This document shows positions 56,388 through 64,000 of a stretch of 64,000 nucleotides of DNA, one piece after another. The stretch comes from Chitinispirillales bacterium ANBcel5. Its GTDB lineage: Bacteria; Fibrobacterota; Chitinivibrionia; Chitinivibrionales; Chitinispirillaceae. A program made the position numbers and the translations under genes. The stretch covers positions 109,818 to 173,817 of the forward strand of contig JARUKZ010000004.1 in assembly GCA_029688955.1 (NCBI GenBank), in the 5' to 3' direction. Every line of letters starts with the position of its first letter. The stretch's first letter is position 1. The notes under the pieces were generated by a model. It saw only the letters and a program-made list of their open reading frames with translations. It did no database searches and had not been told where the DNA came from.

Positions 56388-56405
56388 TAGGGTAGGGGGG
56401 TATGG
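56386..56405 (+). promoter_or_regulatory. Candidate CsoR operator
   Basis: TATAGGGTAGGGGGGTATGG overlaps the -10 region. It has the G-tract/TAT layout of known CsoR copper operators (pseudo-palindromes rich in TACCCC/GGGGTA). Position fits repression relieved by Cu(I). Confidence 0.55.
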
Positions 56406-56456
56406 TAGGCAGAACTCCCCAAATAGTCAGGAACAGAGTAACGTAAGGGGTACTAA

Positions 56457-56768
56457 ATGGGGACCGGAAAAAACGAACGATCCGATCACGAGCTTAAAGC
56501 CAACCATTCCGATAAACTGAAATCTAACCTCGTTTCAAGGCTTAATAGAATAGAAGGGCAGATCCGCGGGGCAAAAAAAATGGTTGAAAACGATACTTAC
56601 TGTGATGACGTGCTTAACCTTTTGGCTTCTATCCAGTCCGCTCTGAGCGGTGTCTGTAACCTGCTGGTGGAGCATCATATAAAGGGGTGTGTGGTGAAGC
56701 AGATTCAGCAGGGAGATGTTGAAGTGATTGATGAATTGATGAAGACGATACGAAGGATGTCACGATAG
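56457..56768 (+). CDS. csoR: CsoR-family copper-sensing repressor
   Basis: A 103-residue all-helical regulator. The family start LVSRLNRIEGQIRGAKKMVE is near 25-44. The Cu(I) ligands Cys49, His74 and Cys78 show the exact 25- and 4-residue spacing of CsoR. AAGGGG precedes the ATG. It is followed after 16 bases by copA, and a promoter/operator lies upstream. In the family, apo-CsoR represses and copper binding releases DNA. Confidence 0.93.
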   Translation: MGTGKNERSDHELKANHSDKLKSNLVSRLNRIEGQIRGAKKMVENDTYCDDVLNLLASIQSALSGVCNLLVEHHIKGCVVKQIQQGDVEVIDELMKTIRRMSR

Positions 56769-56784
56769 CAGAGCGAGGTGAAAT

Positions 56785-59265
56785 ATGGGGCAACAAAGGA
56801 AAATCAACGGTGATGCCGGTAATGAAAGTGCTGTTCAAAGGATGGATCTATCTATTGAGGGAATGTCCTGCGCAAGCTGTGCACTGAATATCGAAAAAGA
56901 GCTGGGCAAAGTAGATGGGGTCAAAAACGCAAGTGTAAATTTTGCAACACAAAAGGCCTTTGTAGAGTTTAGGCCCGAAAAAGTTACTTCCAATGAAATT
57001 ATCCGACAGGTTGAGAAGAGTGGGTACAGCGTAGGTGAGTATGGAACAGAAGACGCAAGGACTCTATCATTTAAAGTTGGGGGGATGAGCTGTACAAGCT
57101 GTGCTGCTACTGTGGAGAAGACACTTAATGCTATTGCAGGTGTACGTAATGCAACGGTCAATTTTGCGTCCGAAAGGGTTACTATTTCATATCAGCCTAA
57201 CTCTGTTACCCTCTCTGATCTAAAGAAAGCTGTTAGTGATGCAGGGTATACAATTGTTGAAGAGTCTGAAACTGAGGGACTTAAAGAGGAACCAGGCGTC
57301 CTTAAAGCCAGAAAAAAGATGGTTATATCGGCTGCTCTTTCGGCACTAATGATGACCATGATGGCTTTGCATATGTTTGTAACACCAATTCCGGGCTATT
57401 TGCTATTGACGGTTCTGATCGGTCTTCCGGTGGTGTTTATCAATGGGTGGCACGTACATAAAGCTGCTTTCAATGCCCTTAGGCGCAAACGTCCCAATAT
57501 GGATGTATTGGTATCTTTGGGGTCACTTCCACCCTTTTTGGTTGGCCTTTTGGGGTTTTTCTATCCAATCCAGACCTTTATTGAGATGGCGACAACAATC
57601 ATGACTTTTCATCTTATAGGTAAATACCTTGAAACCCGGGCAAAGGGCAGGGCCTCCCAGGCCATAAAAAAGCTGATTCAGATGGGGGCTAAAACCGCGC
57701 GGATTGTGGAAAACGGACAGGAACGTGAGGTGTCAACCGATAAGCTTGAGGTTGGTCACATAATGGTAATACGACCCGGTGAAAAGATTCCCACCGATGG
57801 GGTCGTGGTTGAAGGCTCATCGCTGGTAGATGAATCGATGGCAACAGGTGAATCGATGCCGGTGAAAAGGAAAACGGGGCAGCAGGTAATTGGCGCGACA
57901 ATCAATAAACAGGGAATGCTGAAGGTCAAAGTAACCAAAGTGGGAAGTGAGACCTTTCTTTCGCAGGTAATAAAGATGGTAGAGCAGTGTCAGGGCTCAA
58001 AAGTTCCCATACAGGAGTTTGCCGACAGGATCACAGGGTATTTTGTACCGGCAATAATTATACTTACCGGGCTTACATTTCTGTCGTTTCATCTGTTTCC
58101 AGGCTTTCATCTTGCCATAATCCAATGGGGAGCAACATTTCTGCCGTGGGTAAATCCTGAACTATCAATCTGGACACTATCATTTATCACCGCAACTGCA
58201 GTACTTGTGATTGCCTGTCCCTGTGCTTTGGGGCTTGGTACCCCGACTGCACTGATGGTTGGAAGTGGTATGGGGGCTGAACGGGGAATACTGATACGAA
58301 ACGGGGAAGCGGTTCAGACACTTAAAAATATTCGTATCATCGCTTTTGATAAAACCGGTACCCTTACCAAGGGAAAACCTGAAGTCACCGACATTGTGCC
58401 TGCCGACGGGTCCGATACCAGAGAACTGCTCTATTATACCGCAAGTGTTGAACACGCCTCAGAGCATCCTTTATCTCAATCGGTTTTGCAAGCAGCATCA
58501 CAGAAGGGAATAGAACTCGGTCGTGTGGAAAACTTCTCCGCCATTTCGGGGATGGGAGTACACGGTGCGGTAGATGGTAAAGAGGTTCTGGCCGGTAATG
58601 AAAAGCTGATGGATCATTACGGTATACATTATTCTCAACTCACTCAAAAACTCCGCACGCTTGAGAGTGAAGCAAAGACTGTAATGATTGTTGCTGTTGA
58701 CAATAAACCATTGGGGCTGGTAGCCCTTGCCGATACTTTAAAGGAAGATTCTGTGCAGGCAATTAAATCTCTGGAGAAACGGGGTATAAAAACTGCGATT
58801 ATAACCGGGGATAATGAAAGAACGGCTGCTGCCATAGCCAGAAAAGTTGGTATAAGTCGTGTTATTGCGGGAGTTATGCCGGAAGGTAAAGTTCAGGAGA
58901 TCGCTTCTCTTCAAAAAGAGTTTGAGATGGTGGCGATGGTGGGTGATGGCATAAACGATGCACCAGCCATGAAACAGGCAAATGTTGGAATCGCCATAGG
59001 AACTGGCACCGATATAGCAATAGAGGCGTCTGATGTCACCTTGGTAAGAGGAGAGCTTAGTGCTGTACTTTCGGCGGTTAGGCTTTCCGAGGAGATCTTC
59101 TCTAAGATAAAACAGAATTTCTTTTATGCATGGGTTTATAATGCCATTGCTATACCGGTGGCTATGCTTGGTTTGCTCCATCCAATGATTGGAGTAGCTG
59201 CCATGTCTATGAGTTCACTGAATGTGGTGTATAACTCCCTTGGGCTTAAAAAGAAGACTATATAG
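56785..59265 (+). CDS. copA: Copper-exporting P-type ATPase
   Basis: An 826-residue P1B ATPase. Two heavy-metal-associated domains bear GMSCASC (Cys29, Cys32) and GMSCTSC (Cys103, Cys106). Eight membrane helices surround the CPC motif (478-480), the phosphorylated Asp522 in DKTGTLTKG, a Ser/His-rich SEHPLSQSV nucleotide site and the GDGINDAPA hinge near 720-728. The last helix has MxxS (MSMSSLNVV). These define Cu(I) export to the periplasm. It is co-transcribed with csoR. Confidence 0.95.
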   Translation: MGQQRKINGDAGNESAVQRMDLSIEGMSCASCALNIEKELGKVDGVKNASVNFATQKAFVEFRPEKVTSNEIIRQVEKSGYSVGEYGTEDARTLSFKVGGMSCTSCAATVEKTLNAIAGVRNATVNFASERVTISYQPNSVTLSDLKKAVSDAGYTIVEESETEGLKEEPGVLKARKKMVISAALSALMMTMMALHMFVTPIPGYLLLTVLIGLPVVFINGWHVHKAAFNALRRKRPNMDVLVSLGSLPPFLVGLLGFFYPIQTFIEMATTIMTFHLIGKYLETRAKGRASQAIKKLIQMGAKTARIVENGQEREVSTDKLEVGHIMVIRPGEKIPTDGVVVEGSSLVDESMATGESMPVKRKTGQQVIGATINKQGMLKVKVTKVGSETFLSQVIKMVEQCQGSKVPIQEFADRITGYFVPAIIILTGLTFLSFHLFPGFHLAIIQWGATFLPWVNPELSIWTLSFITATAVLVIACPCALGLGTPTALMVGSGMGAERGILIRNGEAVQTLKNIRIIAFDKTGTLTKGKPEVTDIVPADGSDTRELLYYTASVEHASEHPLSQSVLQAASQKGIELGRVENFSAISGMGVHGAVDGKEVLAGNEKLMDHYGIHYSQLTQKLRTLESEAKTVMIVAVDNKPLGLVALADTLKEDSVQAIKSLEKRGIKTAIITGDNERTAAAIARKVGISRVIAGVMPEGKVQEIASLQKEFEMVAMVGDGINDAPAMKQANVGIAIGTGTDIAIEASDVTLVRGELSAVLSAVRLSEEIFSKIKQNFFYAWVYNAIAIPVAMLGLLHPMIGVAAMSMSSLNVVYNSLGLKKKTI

Positions 59266-59359
59266 AGGGGCCCAGGGCTATAAATATGTTGTGCTCAACG
59301 GATAATAATGATATAGTAATGGAACGCAATGCAAAGAACCCTTTTGGTAAGAGGATTCA

Positions 59360-59782
59360 ATGGTAAGGAAAATTGTAATCGGTGTATTTATTTTTGTGCC
59401 AGTACTAATTCTTGTTGCCGGAGGTGTTTTTTATGCTCGTCTGGGCCAAATGGGGCGGGCTTTAAAAGTTGAGTATGAACGAATCGCTCCGGTCGATCTT
59501 GAGGGAATCGGAAACGGTACTTACAAGGGGAGTTTTGGAGTGTTTCTGGTGCATGTCGATCTTGAGGTAACAGTGTCGGAGGGCAGGATAACCGGTATAG
59601 ATGTTATTGAACAAATAAGCGGCCCGGGATATGAAGCTCTCGAAACGGTCGATCGGATAATAGAGGCTCAGTCCCCAAAAGTTGATGCGATCACCGAGGC
59701 CACAGGGAGCAGTATCTGTATTATGGCTGCAACACACAACGCGCTGATAGCACAAAAAGAGAGCACTGTAGCTCAACACTAA
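59360..59782 (+). CDS. Membrane-anchored FMN-binding-domain protein, variant motif
   Basis: A 140-residue protein, AAGAGG before the ATG. One N-terminal hydrophobic helix (about 5-25), then one FMN_bind domain: GIGNGTYKGSFGVFLVHVDL near 50-69 and, at 109-115, DAITEAT, where the Gly of the known flavin-attachment motif is Glu. It is a close paralogue of the protein at 59937 (shared YEALETVDRIIEAQSP block and GSSICIM ending). It follows copA by 94 bases, possibly co-expressed. Confidence 0.75.
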   Translation: MVRKIVIGVFIFVPVLILVAGGVFYARLGQMGRALKVEYERIAPVDLEGIGNGTYKGSFGVFLVHVDLEVTVSEGRITGIDVIEQISGPGYEALETVDRIIEAQSPKVDAITEATGSSICIMAATHNALIAQKESTVAQH

Positions 59783-59936
59783 AACACAGGAACGATTTTC
59801 CGCAATAAACTAGTGTAGCGAAATATCCTTAGAACTGCTCAGGGCTGCACACTTAAGAACAATTCGAATCTTTATTATTGAAGTGGACTATTGTATTTTC
59901 CAAATATCACTAAAACGTAAATTATGGAGAATAAGG

Positions 59937-60341
59937 ATGCTTAAAAAAGGGTTAATCATTGCCGGTATTCTTCTACTGATACTTTTGGTTGCAGCCGGTG
60001 GTTTCCTTTGGCGCTTAAGGAGCATGTATAACAATTTTGAAGCTGAATACCAGACGATTACGCATGTGAATCTTCAGGAAGTAGCAGATGGTGTATATGA
60101 AGGAAGTTTTGGTGACTTTTTAGTGCATGTTGATCTGCAGGCAACTGTTTCAGGACATAAAATTACACAGTTAGAGATTATACATCAGGAATCCGGAGCT
60201 GGTTATGAAGCACTGGAAACTGTTGATCGGATTATTGAAGCTCAGTCTCCCCGGGTCGATGCGGTTACCAAAGCTACAGGAAGCAGTATTTGCATAATGG
60301 TAGCGACCTACCGGGCCCTTGTGGGTGAAAGTGAACGGTAA
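59937..60341 (+). CDS. Membrane-anchored FMN-binding-domain protein, variant motif
   Basis: About 134 residues from the ATG at 59937, which follows GGAGA and begins the hydrophobic anchor; the longer frame from 59883 lacks a ribosome binding site. The single FMN_bind domain has VADGVYEGSFGDFLVHVDL and, at 108-114, DAVTKAT, with Lys replacing the Gly of the flavinylation motif. It is a tandem duplicate of 59360-59782. The stop overlaps a terminator stem. Confidence 0.75.
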   Translation: MLKKGLIIAGILLLILLVAAGGFLWRLRSMYNNFEAEYQTITHVNLQEVADGVYEGSFGDFLVHVDLQATVSGHKITQLEIIHQESGAGYEALETVDRIIEAQSPRVDAVTKATGSSICIMVATYRALVGESER

Positions 60342-60366
60342 GGATAGTTGAACCGTTCACCTTTTG
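60331..60366 (+). terminator. Terminator overlapping the FMN-protein stop
   Basis: GTGAACGGT (60331-60339) pairs with ACCGTTCAC (60352-60360), followed by CTTTTG. The stem includes the stop codon. Confidence 0.6.
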
Positions 60367-60511
60367 CTCAGGAGTAGATAAACTACATAGTAGTTCACCC
60401 GCCATAAAAAGACCATCCGGTTTTCAAATGCGCATCTCAGGTACAGTATGTGCAATTACTAATTATGTCTCTTGTATATGATTTCAAAAAAAGTGTCAAA
60501 GGAAGGGCCAA

Positions 60512-61171
60512 ATGATAAGGAAAACTGTATACCTGATCATAGCATTGCTTCTTTTGGTTGGAAATGTACATTCAGAGCTGATTATTGTGGATGATTTGGT
60601 AGTGTATGACTCCGAAGCCGATCGATACTGGTATCGCTACGGAACCTATTATCAGGGACTACCGGACTTCTCGATTAGAGACTACTACTCCCTCTCAGAA
60701 GCAGTGGAAGCCATGAATCATGACCCCGCACTTAGCAATCACCGATGGGATGAGTGGTATGTGGCAGGAAAAGAGGAGATTAATTCACTTCTTCAAAATG
60801 AACCTGGTGATTTTTTCATTACATTTCAACATGACGTTTGGGATCTGGGGTATGTTTACGACCGTTTTTTTGATAAGCGGAATCCAGCTGATCCCAATCA
60901 GTACGCGGCGCTTAGCGTATTTATTCAAGATACCCTCATGTGGGAGGATATCTTCCCCGAAATTCCAGTACCTGCTCCCGAGGTAGAGATTCGTTATGTG
61001 GATCACGATGATTGGACTTTAGGAGTGATGGCTAATCGTGGCATTTGGGCTACAGCAGACTCCAGGGCGGCTGTTCCCGAACCATCACTACTTCTTCTTA
61101 TGGCCGGAAGTGTTGCAGGGCTTGCGTGGGCTGCCTTTAAGGAGAGAAAAAAAGACAAAGCTCTTTGCTGA
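60512..61171 (+). CDS. PEP-CTERM sorted exported protein
   Basis: A 219-residue protein with an N-terminal signal peptide (about 1-21, ending HSE) and a C-terminal tripartite sorting tag: VPEPS near 188-192, a hydrophobic helix (LLLLMAGSVAGLAWAAF) and a basic end KERKKDK. This is the PEP-CTERM arrangement recognised by exosortase and linked to exopolysaccharide-associated surface proteins. The mature domain is rich in Asp, Tyr and Trp and has no known family. GGAAGG precedes the ATG. No exosortase is in the window. Confidence 0.75.
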   Translation: MIRKTVYLIIALLLLVGNVHSELIIVDDLVVYDSEADRYWYRYGTYYQGLPDFSIRDYYSLSEAVEAMNHDPALSNHRWDEWYVAGKEEINSLLQNEPGDFFITFQHDVWDLGYVYDRFFDKRNPADPNQYAALSVFIQDTLMWEDIFPEIPVPAPEVEIRYVDHDDWTLGVMANRGIWATADSRAAVPEPSLLLLMAGSVAGLAWAAFKERKKDKALC

Positions 61172-61192
61172 AACAGTACCGTTGGTTGCTTT

Positions 61193-61219
61193 AGGCCGGG
61201 TGGTTATCCCGGCCTTATA
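61193..61219 (+). terminator. Terminator after PEP-CTERM gene
   Basis: AGGCCGGG (61193-61200) and CCCGGCCT (61208-61215) around a 7-base loop; a short TTATAA follows. Strong stem, weak T-run. Confidence 0.5.
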
Positions 61220-61275
61220 AAAGGTTAACGTACGTCAGTTAAAAGTAACAATTAACATTCTTAAAGGGAAAACTT

Positions 61276-63207
61276 ATGGGCTCGATTCATATAGTTACCG
61301 AAATGTACACTTCTGAGCTGTTCAGATGGTTTCAAACTGAGTATGAGTTAGTGAGTTCTTTACCCTCCAGTGATTTCGATCTGTGTATAATCGATTGGCT
61401 AACCTTGCAACACGTCGCTACTCGTTTAAAAGAGATAAAGCAAAAAAGTAATGAGTTGTATAACCCGGTGCTTCTTATCAGTGAAAACGGGCAGGTTGAT
61501 ATGGCCAGAGAAAATTTTGGGGAGATTATTGATGAAATAGCTTTTGTTCCGCTTAACCCCTATGAGCTCAGACTTCGGATACAAAATCTTATGAGGGCAC
61601 GGGAGTTTTCTCAAAAAGCAGAAAAGGCCGGTGAACGTGAGCTGCAACTTAAGCTGCAGGCACAGCGCCTGGACAATCTTTCTGAAAATGTTCCGGGGAT
61701 GATCTATCAGTTTGCCGTTAAACATGATGGTACAAAGTTTTTTGAGTATATCAGTAATGGTATCAGGGATATATTTGAAATTGAGCCCCGGGAGGGACTT
61801 AATGATCCTATGCTTATAATAAATCCGGTACATCCCGAGGAGATCGATAAATTTATGGAAACACTAACGTATGCCATACAGAATAATGAGCCTTTTTTCT
61901 GGGAGGGGCGCTATATCATAAAGGGAAAGACAAAATGGCTGAGAAGTGCTTCCACACCACACGAAACGGATTACGGTCTAACCTGGGATGGTGTTTTGGT
62001 AGACATAACCGCGCTTAAGGAAGCCGAGGCGAGAATACGGGATTTGGCGAAATTTAATGAACAGATAATTGAAAGCACCCATGAGGGAATAGTTGTTTGT
62101 GATACCAATTTACATATCACCAAATGGAATCGTAGCATGGAAGAGATTAGTGGATTGGCACGGGAACAGGTTATCGGACGTCATCCTCAGGATGTGTTTC
62201 CATTTCTTGTCACAGAGGGTATGTTTCTGCAATTTGATCAGGCTCTTGAAGGAAAGCAGGTACAAACAAAAGATTACTGGTTTGTATTTGCCGACAGTGG
62301 TGCCAGAGGCTGGGCTGAAAACACCAATGTACCTCTTCGTGATGCAAAGGGAGAGGTAATCGGGGTGTTATGCGCGGTAAATGAAATAACTGAGCGAAAA
62401 AATTACGAACAGGAGCTTCAAAAGACGGTGGAAGCTCTTAAGAAGCGCAATGAAGAGTTACGGATGATCAATGCTGAACTGGATACCGCCTATGATCGGT
62501 TAAAAAATATTGACAGAGCTAAAACAGAGTTTGTCACCACCGCATCTCATGAGATTAGAACACCTCTGGCAAGTATTTTGGGCTTTGTACAGACGGTGCT
62601 TTCTCCGGACATCCAAATGCCGGATCAAAAACAGAAAGAATATCTTAAAATTGTTGAAGCCGAAACCATGCGTTTAAATCAGCTGGTTGATACGATGCTC
62701 AATATCTCTCGTTTGGATGCAGGAAAACAGCAGCTTCAGCTTAGCACTTTCACCCTTTCAGATCTTGTACATACAATAAAAAACACCATCTCTATTGAGA
62801 GCAAAAGGGCTATTACGATAAATGTTACCGAAAAAGAAAGAGGGCTGGTGCATGCTGATAAACAGCAGATAAGCCAGGTGATAAGAAATATCCTTAGCAA
62901 CGCGATTCGTTATACCAGGCAGGGTGGTACAGTAGAAATTTTAATTGACAGACGTCCCGAGGAAGTACTGGTTGCTATAAAGGATCAGGGGCCTGGTATT
63001 CCACCTGACAAAATTGAAGCTGTCTTTGAAAAATTCTACCGAATCAAAGAGGATACCACAACTGCCGGCCGGGGCAGCGGGTTAGGACTATCGATCGCGC
63101 GTGAGATTATAATGGCTCATAATGGTAAAATCTGGGCAGAATCTAAAGTCGGTGAGGGAAGTACGTTTTTCTTTACATTACCGTCTGTTATAGAAATGGG
63201 GGGCTAA
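61276..63207 (+). CDS. PAS-domain sensor histidine kinase with N-terminal receiver-like domain
   Basis: A 643-residue soluble kinase; no membrane helices are evident. Residues 1-115 resemble a degenerate response-regulator receiver (DLCIIDWLTL, PVLLISENG), probably not phosphorylated in the usual way. Two PAS regions follow (about 135-250 and 260-375), then a coiled coil. The HisKA motif TASHEIRTPLASILGF holds His425. The ATPase region shows NAIRYTRQGG, DQGPGIPPDKI and GRGSGLGLSIA. It should autophosphorylate in response to a cytoplasmic signal. No partner regulator is adjacent. AAAGGG precedes the ATG. Confidence 0.9.
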   Translation: MGSIHIVTEMYTSELFRWFQTEYELVSSLPSSDFDLCIIDWLTLQHVATRLKEIKQKSNELYNPVLLISENGQVDMARENFGEIIDEIAFVPLNPYELRLRIQNLMRAREFSQKAEKAGERELQLKLQAQRLDNLSENVPGMIYQFAVKHDGTKFFEYISNGIRDIFEIEPREGLNDPMLIINPVHPEEIDKFMETLTYAIQNNEPFFWEGRYIIKGKTKWLRSASTPHETDYGLTWDGVLVDITALKEAEARIRDLAKFNEQIIESTHEGIVVCDTNLHITKWNRSMEEISGLAREQVIGRHPQDVFPFLVTEGMFLQFDQALEGKQVQTKDYWFVFADSGARGWAENTNVPLRDAKGEVIGVLCAVNEITERKNYEQELQKTVEALKKRNEELRMINAELDTAYDRLKNIDRAKTEFVTTASHEIRTPLASILGFVQTVLSPDIQMPDQKQKEYLKIVEAETMRLNQLVDTMLNISRLDAGKQQLQLSTFTLSDLVHTIKNTISIESKRAITINVTEKERGLVHADKQQISQVIRNILSNAIRYTRQGGTVEILIDRRPEEVLVAIKDQGPGIPPDKIEAVFEKFYRIKEDTTTAGRGSGLGLSIAREIIMAHNGKIWAESKVGEGSTFFFTLPSVIEMGG

Positions 63208-63221
63208 AAGGGCAAGCCCCC
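63199..63221. terminator. Hairpin across the kinase stop
   Basis: GGGGGC (63199-63204) and GCCCCC (63216-63221); no T-run follows. It lies between convergent genes. Confidence 0.35.
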
Positions 63222-63225
63222 ATAT

Positions 63226-64000
63226 TCAATCCATCCACGCTTCTTCTTCATAGGGAGCATTGTTGTCCATGACCCTGTTCCGTGTGCCATTCATTCGATC
63301 GGATTTCCAGTTAACAGGATTATTAGTAATGTATTTACGTATACGATATAGTTCCTGTTCATCGCGGATAACGTGGTCATGGTACCTATAGTGTAAAAGT
63401 CGTTTATTAAACGGCGGGACCAGATTTAATTTTACGCCTTTTATATATCGGGTTGTGATGATGGATTTAAAGGCACCAACGATGTCACCCAACGTTTTTT
63501 TCATGATTTCGTCGTTCATACCGGGCCCACCCACAAGGGGTGGCCTTACACCATCCGCCCCGGCATGATGCGCCTCGGCACCATGTGGCCCGACACCATG
63601 CTCTCCGACACCATGCTCTCCGACACCATGCTCCCCGACACCATGCTCCCCGACACCATGCTCTCCGACACCATGCTCTCCGACACCATGCTCTCCGACA
63701 CCATGCTCTCCGACACCATGCTCCCCGACACCATGCTCCCCGACACCATGCTCCCCGACACCATGCTCCCCGACACCATGCTCCCCGGCACTATGCTCCC
63801 CGGCACCATGCTCCCCGGCACTATGCTCCCCGGCACCATGCTCCCCGGCACCATGCTCCCCGGCACCATCCTCCCCGGCACCATCCTCCCCGGCACCATC
63901 CTCCCCGGCACCATCCTCCGCAGCACCATCCTCCGCAGCACCATCCTCCGCAGCACCATCCTCTGCAGCACCATCCTCTGCAGCACCATCCTCTGCAGCA
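63226..64000 (-). CDS. REP-associated (RAYT/Y1) transposase, C-terminal part with expanded pentapeptide linker
   Basis: The final 102 codons (63226-63534) read [39 protein letters not shown] and [16 protein letters not shown], the C-terminal half of Y1/IS200-like REP-associated transposases. The catalytic Tyr region is near HYRYH. In the same frame, the upstream DNA stays open to the window edge as pentapeptides (His-Gly-Val-Gly-Glu, drifting to Asp-Gly-Ala-Ala-Glu), so the gene continues beyond the window with its HUH half outside. Relatives have a variable linker at this position. A GTG at 63534 could start only a fragment. Another minus-strand frame (63546-63989) is a repeat artefact. Confidence 0.7.
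   Translation of the reverse strand, partial: AAEDGAAEDGAAEDGAAEDGAAEDGAAEDGAGEDGAGEDGAGEDGAGEHGAGEHGAGEHSAGEHGAGEHSAGEHGVGEHGVGEHGVGEHGVGEHGVGEHGVGEHGVGEHGVGEHGVGEHGVGEHGVGEHGVGEHGVGPHGAEAHHAGADGVRPPLVGGPGMNDEIMKKTLGDIVGAFKSIITTRYIKGVKLNLVPPFNKRLLHYRYHDHVIRDEQELYRIRKYITNNPVNWKSDRMNGTRNRVMDNNAPYEEEAWMD
63586..64000. repeat. 15-bp tandem repeat array (minisatellite)
   Basis: About 27 units related to CCGACACCATGCTCT, with variants grouped in blocks along the array (CTCTCCGAC, CTCCCCGAC, CTCCCCGGC, CTCCGCAGC, CTCTGCAGC). The array runs off the right edge. A multiple of three, it keeps frames open. Confidence 0.95.

Noticed and set aside
63546..63989. 147-residue Met-Val-rich frame on the minus strand
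   Set aside because: An alternative frame of the 15-bp repeat; the transposase frame is the one continuous with a recognisable domain.
1..64000. tRNA or rRNA genes
   Set aside because: None recognised by eye in intergenic regions; a tRNAscan-type search would be decisive.

Overview
The window looks like a chromosomal piece of a Gram-negative, motile, anaerobic bacterium, probably from the Fibrobacterota or wider FCB group (for example a Chitinispirillum-like lineage). This placement is inferred, because the window has no rRNA or other strong marker. Supporting signs are a heptose-phosphate kinase and a GT9-like enzyme (LPS), flagellin, a 3,280-residue secreted beta-repeat protein with a C-terminal FlgD-like/type IX-style sorting module, a dockerin lipoprotein, a PEP-CTERM protein, the archaeal/eukaryotic-type prolyl-tRNA synthetase and an anaerobic sulfite reductase operon.

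Layout. 1-6.7 kb: an edge-truncated L,D-transpeptidase, a GT9-like protein, a GAF-GGDEF membrane cyclase, an MBL hydrolase, pyrE and a DUF218 protein. 6.8-10.1 kb: a minus-strand run of nitroreductase, GGQ release-factor-like protein, deaminase, M50 protease and heptose-7-P kinase. 10.2-14.5 kb: flagellin with a sigma-28-like promoter and a terminator, a beta-barrel/TPR protein and a second nitroreductase. 14.6-21.3 kb: lysA, stand-alone AICAR formyltransferase, proS, a VOC protein, an outer-membrane protein, and a CDF metal exporter behind a dyad-rich leader. 21.3-34.1 kb: the giant surface protein bracketed by repeat families. These are a 104-bp structured element in three copies, a 42-bp tandem array, and a striking pair of opposed 21-bp arrays whose repeat cores lie in exact register. 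34.2-42.6 kb: a graveyard of gene fragments (HTH, YgjP-like, LysE, zinc finger, cyclase, histidine phosphatase, DUF438) mixed with intact cargo (glycosyltransferase, EamA transporter, GNAT, FMN-binding protein) and a long nested palindrome. 43-51.2 kb: dockerin lipoprotein, a GNAT fusion, then Rrf2 regulator, FNT channel and asrABC, followed by a DUF2254 protein. 51.3-51.7 kb: a possible non-autonomous element with 13-bp terminal inverted repeats. 52-61.2 kb: WrbA, two unusual GGDEF proteins (CheX-GGDEF and LacI-like sensor-GGDEF), csoR-copA with a visible promoter/operator, two FMN-binding-domain paralogues and a PEP-CTERM protein. 61.3-64 kb: a PAS histidine kinase, then the C-terminal part of a REP-associated transposase whose linker has expanded into about 27 copies of a 15-bp repeat and which runs off the window.

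How genes work together. The Rrf2-FNT-asrABC block forms a plausible unit for sulfite reduction and sulfide export. CsoR-CopA is a copper efflux unit. Three GGDEF proteins with different sensors (GAF/membrane, CheX-like, sugar-binding-like) point to heavy c-di-GMP signalling. Four short membrane-anchored FMN-binding proteins suggest extracytosolic flavin redox chemistry. The repeats and the RAYT-type transposase suggest a genome actively shaped by palindromic elements. No tRNA, rRNA or CRISPR array was recognised.
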